Positions 51,686 to 60,960 of a stretch of 64,000 nt of DNA are shown here, piece after piece (position 1 is the stretch's first letter; every line of letters starts with the position of its first letter). The notes below the pieces were generated by a model. That model was given only the letters and a program-made list of their open reading frames with translations, was not told the DNA's origin and ran no database searches. Source of the stretch: Roseovarius litoreus (GTDB lineage Bacteria > Pseudomonadota > Alphaproteobacteria > Rhodobacterales > Rhodobacteraceae); contig NZ_FRCB01000001.1 in NCBI RefSeq assembly GCF_900142765.1, positions 310,001-374,000 of the forward strand, given 5' to 3'. The translations under genes and the position numbers were made by a program.

Positions 51686-52743
51686 GCCTGTGATCCTTTT
51701 TGTTTTATTTTCATGCAGATAGGGCAGTCTTCGCGCGGCTTCACCGCGATCTTGCGGGTCTCGCCCCACAAGGCATCATAGATCAGCATCTCTCCCGACA
51801 AGGGCTGCCCCGCCCCCGCGATCAGCTTGACCGCCTCGACCGCCATCATCGACCCCAGCACACCGGGTAATGGCCCAACAACGCCAGCCTCGGCACAAGA
51901 CGGCGCCAGCCCCGGCGCAGGCCGTTCGGGAAAGACACATTGATAACAAGGCCCACCCTGCAGGGGATGAAAGACGCTGATCTGCCCCTCCCACTGCGAA
52001 AGAGCACCGGAAATCAGAGGCTTACCCTGCATCACAGCCGCCGCGTTCGCCATGTAGCGGGTGTCGAAATTGTCCGTCCCGTCCAGAATGACATCATACT
52101 CCGCGAACAGATCCTCCGCGATCTCTTCCGTCAGCCGCCGCTGATAGGGCCGCACCTCGACATAAGGATTTTGCGCCTGCATCGCCGCCATGGCGGATTG
52201 CACCTTGGGCAGACCGATATCGGCATCCCGGTGGATCACCTGCCGCTGCAGGTTGGAATTGTCGACCGTGTCCTCGTCGATCACCCCGATCGTCCCGACC
52301 CCGGCCGCTGCCAGATACATCAACGCAGGCGAGCCAAGCCCTCCGGCGCCGATCACCAGAATCTTGGCTTCTTTCAAGGCCTTCTGCCCTGGTCCGCCAA
52401 TCTCGCGCAGAACGATATGACGCGCGTAACGCTCCAGCTCCACCGCGGAGAACAGGCCCCTGCGCTGAGGTTCGGGCGCTTGCCGCGCCTCGGCCTGCCC
52501 GCGCAAGCCCTTCAACCCCCAACGATAGACCAAAACGATCGCCGCGAACGCCCCGATCATCAGCCAAAGCGCCGCACTTTCCCCCGTCGCCAGCCTGAGC
52601 GGATGTCCTTGAGGCAGGATCAGATGCAGCGTGACAACGCCCAGCCACAAAAACCCGATCATCCGCCAGCGTAGCGCCTTGGGCGTACCCAACATCGCAC
52701 CGACGCCCCACAGCGCGGCAGCCATCACCAGCACCAACAGCAT
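51682..52743 (-). CDS. moeB: MoeB/ThiF family adenylyltransferase with N-terminal membrane segments
   Basis: A 353-residue E1-like enzyme. The ThiF/MoeB domain (about residues 100-335) has the nucleotide loop ILVIGAGGLGSPALMYLAA, DEDTVDNSNLQRQVIHRDAD, and zinc cysteines CYQC and CPIC near the C terminus. It adenylates the C terminus of MoaD or ThiS for sulfur transfer. Three hydrophobic helices at about residues 1-18, 28-45 and 56-77 precede it and would anchor the enzyme to the membrane. Its stop overlaps the M3 peptidase start; its start overlaps dut. Confidence 0.88.
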   Translation of the reverse strand: MLLVLVMAAALWGVGAMLGTPKALRWRMIGFLWLGVVTLHLILPQGHPLRLATGESAALWLMIGAFAAIVLVYRWGLKGLRGQAEARQAPEPQRRGLFSAVELERYARHIVLREIGGPGQKALKEAKILVIGAGGLGSPALMYLAAAGVGTIGVIDEDTVDNSNLQRQVIHRDADIGLPKVQSAMAAMQAQNPYVEVRPYQRRLTEEIAEDLFAEYDVILDGTDNFDTRYMANAAAVMQGKPLISGALSQWEGQISVFHPLQGGPCYQCVFPERPAPGLAPSCAEAGVVGPLPGVLGSMMAVEAVKLIAGAGQPLSGEMLIYDALWGETRKIAVKPREDCPICMKIKQKGSQA

Positions 52744-53204
52744 CAGTTTTGCCCCGTAGAGCCGAAGCCACCCGCACCGCGTGCGGTCTCCTCCAGCCTG
52801 TCCACCACCGCGAAATCCGTCCGCAGCACCGGCGCCACGACAATCTGCGCGATCCGCATCCCATGTGTGATCTCGAACGGCTCGGTTCCGGCATTCATGA
52901 CGATCACCCCCAAAGGACCGCGATAATCACTGTCGATCGTGCCGGGGCTGTTGGGCAAGGTGATCCCATGCTTCAAGGCAAGGCCGGACCGCGGCCTCAC
53001 CTGCACCTCGTAGCCTTCGGGAATGCCCAGCTTCAACCCGGTCGGCACCAGGGCCCGCTCTCCGGGCGCAAGGCACAGGCCGGCCCGCGCATCAGGCGCG
53101 AAATTCGCCCGAAGATCGGCCCCCGCAGCGCCTTGCGTCGCATATTCAGGAAGTCCAAGCGCAGTGTCGGCCCAATCCTCCCACACGATATGTATCAGGA
53201 CCAT
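52743..53204 (-). CDS. dut: dUTP diphosphatase
   Basis: A 153-residue trimeric dUTPase that removes dUTP and supplies dUMP. The five family motifs are seen: AAGADLRA (1), [11 protein letters not shown] (2), [15 protein letters not shown] (3), [10 protein letters not shown] (4) and a Gly-rich C-terminal arm [12 protein letters not shown] (5). It lies 36 bp after coaBC and overlaps moeB by one base (TGATG). Confidence 0.96.
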   Translation of the reverse strand: MVLIHIVWEDWADTALGLPEYATQGAAGADLRANFAPDARAGLCLAPGERALVPTGLKLGIPEGYEVQVRPRSGLALKHGITLPNSPGTIDSDYRGPLGVIVMNAGTEPFEITHGMRIAQIVVAPVLRTDFAVVDRLEETARGAGGFGSTGQN

Positions 53205-53240
53205 GTGCGCCCCTTCGTATTGGTAAAAGGTCTAACGTTC

Positions 53241-54434
53241 TCAGGCCAGCGCCTGTGCGATCCGGTCGGCGAGCCTTGCGGCAACATCGGTCTTGGACAT
53301 GCGCGGCCAGTCCTCGGCACCGTCCTTGGTGATCAATGTAATGTCGTTTTCCGTCCCGCCCATGATTCCGGTGCTTTCGCTGACATCATTCGCCACGATC
53401 CAGTCGCACCCCTTGCGCTCACGCTTGGCGGTGGCATGGGCGATCACGTCATCGGTCTCGGCGGCAAAGCCCACCACCAGCCCCGGCCGCCCGGCCTTCA
53501 TCGCGCTGACCGTGGCGAGGATATCGGGGTTTTCCGCAAATTGCAGGCTTGGCATCCCGCCCTTGGTTTTCTTGATCTTGCTCGCACTCGCACCCGTCAC
53601 ATGCCAGTCAGCCACAGCAGCGGCAAAGATGGCGGCATCGGCGGGCAAAGCCGTTTCGACAGCCTGCAGCATCTCGCGTGCGGTGCGCACGCGGATCACC
53701 TCGACACCTTCAGGCGGGGGCACATCGGCCGGTCCGGTGACGAACACCACATGCGCGCCAAGCGCTGCGATCGCCCGCGCAATCGCGCTGCCCTGCGCCC
53801 CGGACGAGCGATTGGCGATATAGCGCACCGGATCAATCGGCTCATGTGTCGGACCAGAGGTGACCAGCACGCGCTTGCCCGCCAAGGGGCCAGCCATCAG
53901 CGCCCTGTCCACCGCCGCCACGATCTCGAGCGGTTCGGACATGCGCCCCGGCCCATGCTCGCCACAGGCCATGTCACCGTGCTCAGGCCCGACAAACCCG
54001 ATCCCATCCGCCTTGAGCGTGGCGATATTGCGTTGCGTCGCCGGATGCTGCCACATCCGCACATTCATCGCCGGCGCAATCAGAACGGGCGTATCCGTGG
54101 CCAGCAACAGGGTCGAGGCCAGATCATTCGCCAGCCCCCCCGCCATCTTCGCCATCAGATCCGCCGTCGCCGGGGCGACCACGATCAGATCGGCGCTACG
54201 GCTCAGCTCGATATGGCCCATCTCGGCCTCATCGGTCAGATCGAAGAGGTCGCGAAACACCTTTTGCCCCGCCAACGCCGAGACCGACAGCGGCGTGACG
54301 AATTCCTCGCCGGCGCGGGTCAAAACCGGCGTCACCTCGGCGCCGCGGTCCCGCAAGCGCCGGATCAGGTCCAGCGATTTGAAGGCCGCGATCCCGCCAC
54401 CAATGATCAAGAGAATGCGTTTCGATGCCAGCAT
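53241..54434 (-). CDS. coaBC: Phosphopantothenoylcysteine decarboxylase/phosphopantothenate-cysteine ligase
   Basis: A 397-residue bifunctional enzyme of coenzyme A synthesis. The N-terminal flavin-dependent decarboxylase (1-190) includes LIIGGGIAAFKSLDLIRRLR and the active-site region APAMNVRMWQHPA; the C-terminal CTP-dependent ligase begins VLVTSGPTHEPIDPVRYIAN and contains NDVSESTGIMGGTEND. The coaBC-dut pairing is common in bacteria. The gap upstream (54435-54653) shows nothing clear. Confidence 0.96.
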   Translation of the reverse strand: MLASKRILLIIGGGIAAFKSLDLIRRLRDRGAEVTPVLTRAGEEFVTPLSVSALAGQKVFRDLFDLTDEAEMGHIELSRSADLIVVAPATADLMAKMAGGLANDLASTLLLATDTPVLIAPAMNVRMWQHPATQRNIATLKADGIGFVGPEHGDMACGEHGPGRMSEPLEIVAAVDRALMAGPLAGKRVLVTSGPTHEPIDPVRYIANRSSGAQGSAIARAIAALGAHVVFVTGPADVPPPEGVEVIRVRTAREMLQAVETALPADAAIFAAAVADWHVTGASASKIKKTKGGMPSLQFAENPDILATVSAMKAGRPGLVVGFAAETDDVIAHATAKRERKGCDWIVANDVSESTGIMGGTENDITLITKDGAEDWPRMSKTDVAARLADRIAQALA

Positions 54435-54653
54435 GGGCCGCGGTCCTTTCCCGGTTGCGCATCCAGCAGGACGGAAAACCGCCTGCGGGCCTGTGTCGCG
54501 CGCCCCAAGTCTTAGGCGCCTGCCCGGTCTGAGGCAAGCGCACAGCAGGACCCTTCATGCACCCTTGCACCGGATGGCCTAATGGCCCGAGCATCTGCGA
54601 GCGTAAGGATCGGCGTGATCGGCAAACGATGGTCTGGCGCGCAAGTGCTGGGT

Positions 54654-55421
54654 TTACTTGAACGCCGCGCAAGGATCCGGGCGGTCCACGGCAGGCGCAG
54701 AAACCACTTCGTCAAAGACGCCCTGCAAGGGCGCATCGTCTTCGGTCTGGCCAACCACATGCAGATCAAGATCAGGGGCTGCATGCGCAAGATAAACCGG
54801 AAGCCCCCAATCTCGGCGTGCATGGCCATTTCCGGTGATCACCGCCACCGGCCCGCCCGTTTCCGCAATGGCCTGCAGAACGGCATGGGCCAGTTCGGCA
54901 TCGCGCAACCTTTGGATCTGCACCATTCCCGGCAGGATATCCTCGGGCAAGGCGTTGCAATGCGCCGACATCTGCAAGGCCTCGCGGGTCTTCTGTTGGT
55001 CTTCGGGCAATGGAGCGTCCAGCCCGTAAACCGCCGGATCGCCGCTGAACGCCTGTTCGATCCCGGTTTCGAAGGCTGCACGCGCCGCATCACGCGGCAC
55101 CTGCGCCCCGAAAATGCGTGCCTCCGGCGCTGCCGTGAAAATCGGATGATACATTGCGAAATGCGGCCAGCCGGACTTGGCCCATTTCAAGACTGTCGCA
55201 AGCAACGCAGGATCGTCGCGATTGTCTGGTGTCACCAATTCCGCCTGTTCCGGCGTCAGCATTTCAAACACGAGGGCGGCAGGCGCAAAGTCGGCAACCC
55301 GTTCAGCCTGCAGGATATGGTGCGCCGGATTGTCGTGCACTTCGCCCAGTATCAGCACATCCTGTGCCGATACCGAGCTTGCCATGGTCAACAGCGCAAA
55401 GGCAGCAATCACACTCTTCAT
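54654..55421 (-). CDS. ChaN family haem-binding protein
   Basis: A 255-residue exported protein with a signal peptide (MKSVIAAFALLTMASSVSAQ). The mature part matches the ChaN/DUF399 fold: DVLILGEVHDNPAHHILQ at the start, ALVFEMLTPEQAELVT, and AVITGNGHARRDWGLPVYL near the end. Such proteins can bind haem cofacially and may take part in iron or haem handling in the periplasm. The start overlaps the rpoH stop by ATGA, so it belongs to the RpoHII transcript. No lipobox cysteine is evident. Confidence 0.85.
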   Translation of the reverse strand: MKSVIAAFALLTMASSVSAQDVLILGEVHDNPAHHILQAERVADFAPAALVFEMLTPEQAELVTPDNRDDPALLATVLKWAKSGWPHFAMYHPIFTAAPEARIFGAQVPRDAARAAFETGIEQAFSGDPAVYGLDAPLPEDQQKTREALQMSAHCNALPEDILPGMVQIQRLRDAELAHAVLQAIAETGGPVAVITGNGHARRDWGLPVYLAHAAPDLDLHVVGQTEDDAPLQGVFDEVVSAPAVDRPDPCAAFK

Positions 55422-56296
55422 GCGAGAAGGTTTTGCACCTCTGATCCATGACGTTCAAGATGCTTCCGCATCTTCTGAAACGCCGCCGCTTCAAGCTGGC
55501 GCACCCGCTCCTTGGACAGGTTCAGCTCTTCGCCAAGGCTTTCCAGCGTCCGGGGCACGTCCCGCAGCTTGCGTTCGCGCACGATGAAGCGTTCGCGGTC
55601 GTTGAGCTTGCTCATTGCATCGCCCAGCCACTCGCGCAGCGCCATGAGGTCATGATCCTGCTCGACCAGCTGATCGCCGCGCGGCCCTTCGTCTTCGATC
55701 GTATCGATCCACTCGCGGCCTTCATCTTCGACCGATTGCGTTGCGTTCAACGAAAAATCCGTGCCCGAAAGACGGCCTTCCATCATCTCGACATCGCGCA
55801 GAGGCACGCCGACCTCATGCGCGATCATCTCGCGCAGCTGATGACCGTCAAGCTGTTCGCCCTTGGCCATGGCTTCGCGCTCGATCCGGGCCTGGACCCG
55901 GCGCATGTTGAAGAACAGCGACTTCTGTGACGAGGTCGATCCGGTGCGCACCATCGACCAGTTGCGCATCACGTAATCCTGGATCGAAGCCTTGATCCAC
56001 CACACCGCATAGGTCGAGAAACGCACACCCCGATCCGGGTCGAACTTGTCCGCTGCCTTCATGAGGCCCAGACCGGCCTCCTGGATCAGGTCGTTCATCG
56101 GCGCACCGTAGCGTCGGAACTTGGACGCCATCGAAATCGCGAGCCGCATATAGGCGGTGATAAGACGGTGCAGCGCCTCTTCGTCGCGCTGGTCGCGCCA
56201 CGCATAGGCCAGTTTCAACTCTGTTTCTGCGTCCAGAAGCTCTGCGCGCATTGCGGTGCGTGACATGCTGCTGGTCTGCGGTGCATCAAGTGCCAT
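55418..56296 (-). CDS. rpoH: Alternative sigma factor RpoHII
   Basis: A 292-residue sigma-70 family factor of the RpoH type. Region 2 is AYMRLAISMASKFRRYGAP and FSTYAVWWIKASIQDYVMRN, the RpoH box TSSQKSLFFNMRRVQ follows, and region 4 is LGEELNLSKERVRQLEAAAF. The N terminus (AMRAELLDAETELKLAYAWR) resembles Rhodobacter RpoHII rather than RpoHI. RpoHII governs singlet-oxygen and stress genes under RpoE. ATG 56296 (MALDAPQTSS) is chosen. An RpoE-like promoter lies upstream. Confidence 0.9.
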   Translation of the reverse strand: MALDAPQTSSMSRTAMRAELLDAETELKLAYAWRDQRDEEALHRLITAYMRLAISMASKFRRYGAPMNDLIQEAGLGLMKAADKFDPDRGVRFSTYAVWWIKASIQDYVMRNWSMVRTGSTSSQKSLFFNMRRVQARIEREAMAKGEQLDGHQLREMIAHEVGVPLRDVEMMEGRLSGTDFSLNATQSVEDEGREWIDTIEDEGPRGDQLVEQDHDLMALREWLGDAMSKLNDRERFIVRERKLRDVPRTLESLGEELNLSKERVRQLEAAAFQKMRKHLERHGSEVQNLLA

Positions 56297-56354
56297 TTCG
56301 GACCCCCCGACCTGCCGGTCTGTGTTTTGTTCCTTTTGCGGTCTTTCACGAGGT

Positions 56355-56382
56355 GTTACGAAAGGCATCTCCATCCGGATCA
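56355..56382 (-). promoter_or_regulatory. RpoE-type promoter of rpoHII
   Basis: On the minus strand TGATCC (56382-56377) and TAAC (56358-56355) are 18 bp apart, matching the TGATCC-N17/18-TAA pattern reported for RpoE in Rhodobacter. The predicted start, near 56348, gives a leader of about 50 nt. Confidence 0.7.
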
Positions 56383-56400
56383 ATTCGGGAAGATAAAAAA

Positions 56401-56922
56401 ATGTTGCCGGGACTTACCTTGGTTCTGGGCGGGGCCGCTTCGGGCAAGTCCGCCTTCGCCGAAACGCTTGTCGCACGGACCGGTCGCGAACGGGTCTATC
56501 TGGCGACCGCGCAAGCCTTCGACGACGAGATGCGCGACAAGATCGACCACCATCAGCAGATGCGTGGTCAGGGGTGGCGCACGATCGAGGCGCCTCTCGA
56601 TCTGGGCCGGGCGCTGGCCGCGATCAGCGGCGATCAGGCCGTGCTGCTCGATTGCGCGACCATGTGGCTGTCCAACCAGATGCTCGCCGAAAATGATCTG
56701 CCGCAGGCCGAGGCCGAACTGATGGCCGGGCTTGCCCTGTGCAGCGCGCCCGTGGTGATCGTCTCGAACGAGGTGGGGCTGTCTGTCGTGCCCGAAAACG
56801 CGCTGGCCCGTCGGTTCCGTCAGGCACAGGGCGAACTGAACCAGAAACTTGCCGCCAAGGCCGGGCTGGTGGTCAATGTCATCGCCGGGCTGCCGCAAGT
56901 GCTCAAGGGCGAGCTGCCATGA
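56401..56922 (+). CDS. cobU: Adenosylcobinamide kinase/adenosylcobinamide-phosphate guanylyltransferase
   Basis: A 173-residue P-loop enzyme (also called CobP) that phosphorylates adenosylcobinamide and transfers GMP to it, late in vitamin B12 nucleotide-loop assembly. The P-loop is LVLGGAASGKSAFAE, and VYLATAQAFDDEMRDKIDHH contains the guanylylated His. VIVSNEVGLSVVPENALARR is a further family segment. It is divergent from rpoHII and overlaps the downstream phosphatase by ATGA. Confidence 0.95.
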   Translation: MLPGLTLVLGGAASGKSAFAETLVARTGRERVYLATAQAFDDEMRDKIDHHQQMRGQGWRTIEAPLDLGRALAAISGDQAVLLDCATMWLSNQMLAENDLPQAEAELMAGLALCSAPVVIVSNEVGLSVVPENALARRFRQAQGELNQKLAAKAGLVVNVIAGLPQVLKGELP

Positions 56923-57491
56923 GCCGCGTGTTCTGGGTCCGGCATGGGCCGACCCATGCGCGCTCCATGGTGGGCTGGTCGGATCTTCCCGCCGACCTCA
57001 GCGATGCCGCCCGGATCGCCCGGCTCTCGGCGCATCTGCCTCAAGAGGCGCTCGTCATATCGTCTGACCTGATCCGCGCCAGCGCGACTGCCGACGCCAT
57101 CTCCGCCAACCGCACCCGACTGCCTCATGACAGTGACTTGCGCGAGATTCACTTCGGTGACTGGGAATTACAGGCCTTCGATGCCATCCCCGATCAGGAT
57201 CACCTGCGCGCTTTCTGGGATCAGCCCGGCGATATCCGTCCCCCCGGCGGCGAAAGCTGGAACGAGATTACCGCCCGTGTGAACCGTGCCATCAAGCGCC
57301 TGCTCGATGCCCATCCGGGGAGCGACATCATCGCTGTCGCCCATTTCGGCGCGATCCTCACCCAGGTCCAGCAAGCCCTCGGCGTCACCCCGTTCGAGGC
57401 CTTCGCCCACAAGATCGACAATCTCTCCGTCACCGAATTGCACTGGCGGAACGCAAGCTGGCAGGCGCTGCGGATCAACCACCTGCCCTGA
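56919..57491 (+). CDS. Histidine phosphatase family protein
   Basis: A 190-residue phosphoglycerate-mutase-like phosphatase. The RHG motif VFWVRHGPTHARSMVGWSDL has the catalytic His, and VAHFGAILTQVQQALG has the second His. Overlap with cobU suggests the alpha-ribazole phosphatase role (CobC) in cobalamin synthesis, although general phosphatases of this family look alike. The start overlaps the cobU stop. Confidence 0.85.
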   Translation: MSRVFWVRHGPTHARSMVGWSDLPADLSDAARIARLSAHLPQEALVISSDLIRASATADAISANRTRLPHDSDLREIHFGDWELQAFDAIPDQDHLRAFWDQPGDIRPPGGESWNEITARVNRAIKRLLDAHPGSDIIAVAHFGAILTQVQQALGVTPFEAFAHKIDNLSVTELHWRNASWQALRINHLP

Positions 57492-57582
57492 GGCCACTCG
57501 CTTTGCACGGCCCCGCGTTAATCCTTCGGTAACCATCACTGCGCTATCCGTTAACCCTGTTTAACGGCGAGGACGCCTTCCC

Positions 57583-59097
57583 ATGGTCACGCGCACCTAC
57601 ACGGTCGCCTTCGAAGGGGTCGAGGCCCGGGATGTCGAAGTGCAATGCGCGATCACACCGGGAATGCCGGCCTTTTCGTTGGTGGGTCTGCCCGACAAGG
57701 CCGTGTCCGAAGCCCGTGACCGGGTGCGCACCGCGCTCAGTTCCATGGCGATCGCCCTTCCCTCCAAGCGGATCACCATCAACCTGTCGCCCGCCGACAT
57801 GCCCAAGGAAGGCAGCCATTTCGACCTGCCCATTGCCCTTGCCCTGCTCGCGGCGCTTGAAATCATCCCCTCCGACGCGGTGGAATGCACCTGTTCTCTG
57901 GGCGAGTTGTCGCTGGACGGCTCTTTGATCCCGGTTATCGGCGCACTGCCTGCCGCGATGGCCGCCGCGCGCGAAGACCGCACATTGCTGTGCCCCAAGG
58001 CCTCGGGGGCTGAAGCGGCTTGGGTCGGCGCAGCCCGTGTCATCGGTGCGGGCAGCCTGTCGGATGTGGTGCGACACTACACCGGACAGGCGCCGCTCTC
58101 TCCCTCCGAACCCGGCGAGGTGATTGCCGATGTCTCGGGGCGGTGCCTGCGGGATGTGAAAGGTCAGGAACGGGCCAAGCGTGCCATGGAAATCGCCGCC
58201 GCCGGGCGGCATCACCTCATCATGGTGGGCACGCCGGGATCGGGCAAATCGATGCTGGCGGCGCGGCTTCCGGGGATCCTTCCGCCATTGACCGCGCCCG
58301 AAGCACTTGAAACATCGATGATCCATTCGCTTGCCGGTCTGCTGGACGAAGGCGGGATCAACCGCACCCGCCCCTTTCGCGAACCGCATCACACCGCCTC
58401 AATGGCCGCTATCGTCGGCGGCGGGCGCCGCGCCTCGCCCGGCGAGATCAGCCTTGCCCATAACGGCGTTCTTTTCATGGATGAATTCCTCGAATTCCCC
58501 CGGACGGTTCTCGAAACCCTCAGACAGCCGATCGAAACCGGCACCGTGATGGTCGCGCGCGCCAATGCCCATGTGAAATATCCCTGCCGCTTCATGCTGG
58601 TGGCGGCGGCCAACCCTTGCAAATGCGGCTATCTGACCGATCCAGCCCGCGCCTGCAGCCGCGCGCCGGTGTGCGGCGAGGATTACATGGGCCGGATCTC
58701 AGGGCCGCTCATGGACCGCTTCGACCTACGGATCGAGGTGCCGCCCGTCGCCTTCACCGATCTCGACCTGCCCGCATCGGGCGACAGCTCCGCCACAGTC
58801 GCCGCCCGGGTATCGGCGGCGCGCGACGTGCAGGCAGAGCGCTTTGCCGCCCACCCCGAAACTCTGCTGAATGCCGATGCCGAGGGCGAGGTGCTGGACC
58901 GCGTCGCCGCCCCCGACGCCGAAGGACGCACCCTGATCAACAAGGTGGCGGAACGATTCGGGTTGACCGCGCGCGGATATCACCGCGTTTTGCGTGTCGC
59001 GCGCACCATCGCGGATCTGGATGGCTCCGATGCCGTGCTTCGCCGCCATGTGGCCGAAGCGGTCAGCTACCGGTTGTCTTCGGCAGCCGACAGTTGA
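57583..59097 (+). CDS. comM: YifB/ComM family Mg-chelatase-like AAA+ ATPase
   Basis: A 504-residue hexameric helicase-like protein. The N-terminal ComM domain starts TYTVAFEGVEARDVEVQCAI; the AAA+ Walker A is MVGTPGSGKSMLAARL (about residues 215-225), Walker B HNGVLFMDEFLEFPR, and four zinc-type cysteines occur at CKCGYLTDPARACSRAPVC. In naturally transformable species ComM drives branch migration during recombination. It is convergent with the esterase gene and overlaps its 3' end by 35 bp. Confidence 0.93.
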   Translation: MVTRTYTVAFEGVEARDVEVQCAITPGMPAFSLVGLPDKAVSEARDRVRTALSSMAIALPSKRITINLSPADMPKEGSHFDLPIALALLAALEIIPSDAVECTCSLGELSLDGSLIPVIGALPAAMAAAREDRTLLCPKASGAEAAWVGAARVIGAGSLSDVVRHYTGQAPLSPSEPGEVIADVSGRCLRDVKGQERAKRAMEIAAAGRHHLIMVGTPGSGKSMLAARLPGILPPLTAPEALETSMIHSLAGLLDEGGINRTRPFREPHHTASMAAIVGGGRRASPGEISLAHNGVLFMDEFLEFPRTVLETLRQPIETGTVMVARANAHVKYPCRFMLVAAANPCKCGYLTDPARACSRAPVCGEDYMGRISGPLMDRFDLRIEVPPVAFTDLDLPASGDSSATVAARVSAARDVQAERFAAHPETLLNADAEGEVLDRVAAPDAEGRTLINKVAERFGLTARGYHRVLRVARTIADLDGSDAVLRRHVAEAVSYRLSSAADS

Positions 59098-59968
59098 TCC
59101 AGTCGGCCAGCGTATCCAGGGTCGCTGTGGCCTCGGGCAGAAGCGGGCTGAAGATCGGCCAGACATGCGGCAGATCGCGCGTGATCACCTCGGTCACCTG
59201 CCCCCCGTCCTCGCGCAGCCGCTCCGCCATACGGCGCGTGTCATCCAGCAGGATCTCGGTATCGCCAACGGTCATCCAGACGGGCGGCGCCCCGGCGAAC
59301 CGGGCAAAGAGCGGCGACGCGCGCGGATCACCCGGATTTGCGTCTCCCAGGTACATCGTCGCCAGCTCTCCGGTCCGGATGGCGGGCAGCACGGCGTCGG
59401 CTCTTGCATTTGCCGTGATGCTGGCCCCTGAGAATGTCAGGTCCGTCAACGGCGAAAAACAGAATACCGCCAATGGCTTGCGCAACCCGTGCTTGAGGAT
59501 TTCCGCCATTAGCGCCAAGGCCAGACCACCCCCCGCACTGTCCCCGCCCAAAATGACGTCGCGCTGTGCGCTCAGCGCGATATAGGCCGACAGCGCATCC
59601 TCCAGCGCCGCAGGAAAGGGATGCTCAGGCGCCAGCCGATACGACGGCAGACAGGCAGGCAGCCCCGTGCGCTCGGACAATCGCGCCAGCATGGCACGAT
59701 GGGTGCGCGGCGACCCGAAAACAAAAGCGCCACCATGCAGGAAGAGCATCGCGGGGCCATCCTCCGACGCGCCGGCGCCGCGCGCCCATGTCACCGGCAC
59801 CCCGTCCAGCACCCCGGTCGAGAAATGGCAGCCCCTCGGCGGCCAGAACAGCCAACGCGCCACCTGCTCGAATCTGTTCCGCAGCACCTGCGGGTCTTCG
59901 ACCTTTGCTAGAAATCGCTTTTCGCGAAGCCTCAGCACCAGGTTGAGAAGCGGGCGGCACAGGCTCAT
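59063..59968 (-). CDS. Alpha/beta hydrolase of the hormone-sensitive lipase group
   Basis: A 301-residue carboxylesterase. The oxyanion motif is [16 protein letters not shown], the nucleophile elbow [16 protein letters not shown], the Asp lies in [18 protein letters not shown], and the His in [16 protein letters not shown]. It hydrolyses short-chain esters in the cytosol; the substrate is unknown. The start overlaps the end of gshB by ATGA, and its 3' end overlaps comM by 35 bp, tail to tail. Confidence 0.9.
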   Translation of the reverse strand: MSLCRPLLNLVLRLREKRFLAKVEDPQVLRNRFEQVARWLFWPPRGCHFSTGVLDGVPVTWARGAGASEDGPAMLFLHGGAFVFGSPRTHRAMLARLSERTGLPACLPSYRLAPEHPFPAALEDALSAYIALSAQRDVILGGDSAGGGLALALMAEILKHGLRKPLAVFCFSPLTDLTFSGASITANARADAVLPAIRTGELATMYLGDANPGDPRASPLFARFAGAPPVWMTVGDTEILLDDTRRMAERLREDGGQVTEVITRDLPHVWPIFSPLLPEATATLDTLADWINCRLPKTTGS

Positions 59969-60900
59969 CCGCGCTTGGCCTCGATCGCCTCCCAGATCAT
60001 CGCGGCCACGTTGATGCCGTCGAAACGCTCGAGCTCCTGAATGCCCGTGGGCGAGGTGACGTTGATTTCGGTCAGGTAGTCGCCGATGACATCGATCCCG
60101 ACAAAGACCTGACCCTTTTCCTTCAGGATCGGGCCGATCGTTTCGCAGATTTCGATATCCCGTGCCGTCAGTCCGATTTTCTCGGGCCGCCCGCCGACAT
60201 GCATGTTCGACCGCGTCTCGCCCTGCGCCGGCACACGATTGATCGCACCGACCGGGGCGCCATCCACCAGAATCACACGCTTGTCGCCATGCTTGATCTC
60301 CGGCAGGTATTTCTGGACGATCAGCGGCTCCCGGCTGAACCCGGTGAACAGCTCATGCAGGGAACTCAGATTGCGGTCCGATTCCGCAAGATGGAAGACC
60401 CCGGCCCCGCCATTGCCGTAAAGCGGTTTAAGAATGACATCCCCATGCCGCGCCTTGAACGCGCGGATCGTGGCCAGATCACGTGCGATGGCGGTCGGCG
60501 GCATCAATTGCGGAAAATCCAGCACCAGCAGTTTTTCAGGAAAATTTCGCACCCAGAACGGATCATTGACCACCAATGTCCCCGGCATCACCCGCTGCAA
60601 CAGATGCGTGGTGGTGATGTAATGCATGTCGAAAGGCGGATCCTGACGCAGCCAGACAACATCGAAATCCGCAAGATCGGCCTCGTATTCGTCGCCAAGG
60701 CTGAAGTGGTCACCCTTGACCCGCCTGACCTCCAGATCGCACCCCCGGGCCGTGACGCGCCCCTCCACATAGGCCAGGTGATCCGGTGTGTAATAGAACA
60801 GGCTGTGCCCGCGCGCTTGCGCCTCTTCGGCGATGCGGAATGTACTGTCTGCGTCGATATTGATCGGCGCGATCGGATCCATCTGAAAAGCGATCTTCAT
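59965..60900 (-). CDS. gshB: Glutathione synthase
   Basis: A 311-residue ATP-grasp enzyme that joins gamma-glutamylcysteine and glycine. Family segments are [58 protein letters not shown] and [19 protein letters not shown] with the metal-binding Glu and Asn. The ATG at 60900 follows a GGGGGAGC site. Glutathione underlies redox protection and is consistent with the RpoHII and azoreductase genes nearby. It is 60 bp downstream of yraN. Confidence 0.96.
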   Translation of the reverse strand: MKIAFQMDPIAPINIDADSTFRIAEEAQARGHSLFYYTPDHLAYVEGRVTARGCDLEVRRVKGDHFSLGDEYEADLADFDVVWLRQDPPFDMHYITTTHLLQRVMPGTLVVNDPFWVRNFPEKLLVLDFPQLMPPTAIARDLATIRAFKARHGDVILKPLYGNGGAGVFHLAESDRNLSSLHELFTGFSREPLIVQKYLPEIKHGDKRVILVDGAPVGAINRVPAQGETRSNMHVGGRPEKIGLTARDIEICETIGPILKEKGQVFVGIDVIGDYLTEINVTSPTGIQELERFDGINVAAMIWEAIEAKRG

Positions 60901-60960
60901 TGGGCTCCCCCAGGGTGGCATTGCCCACCCTAAATGGGCCAAGCCGCCGGCAAGCGCAAA

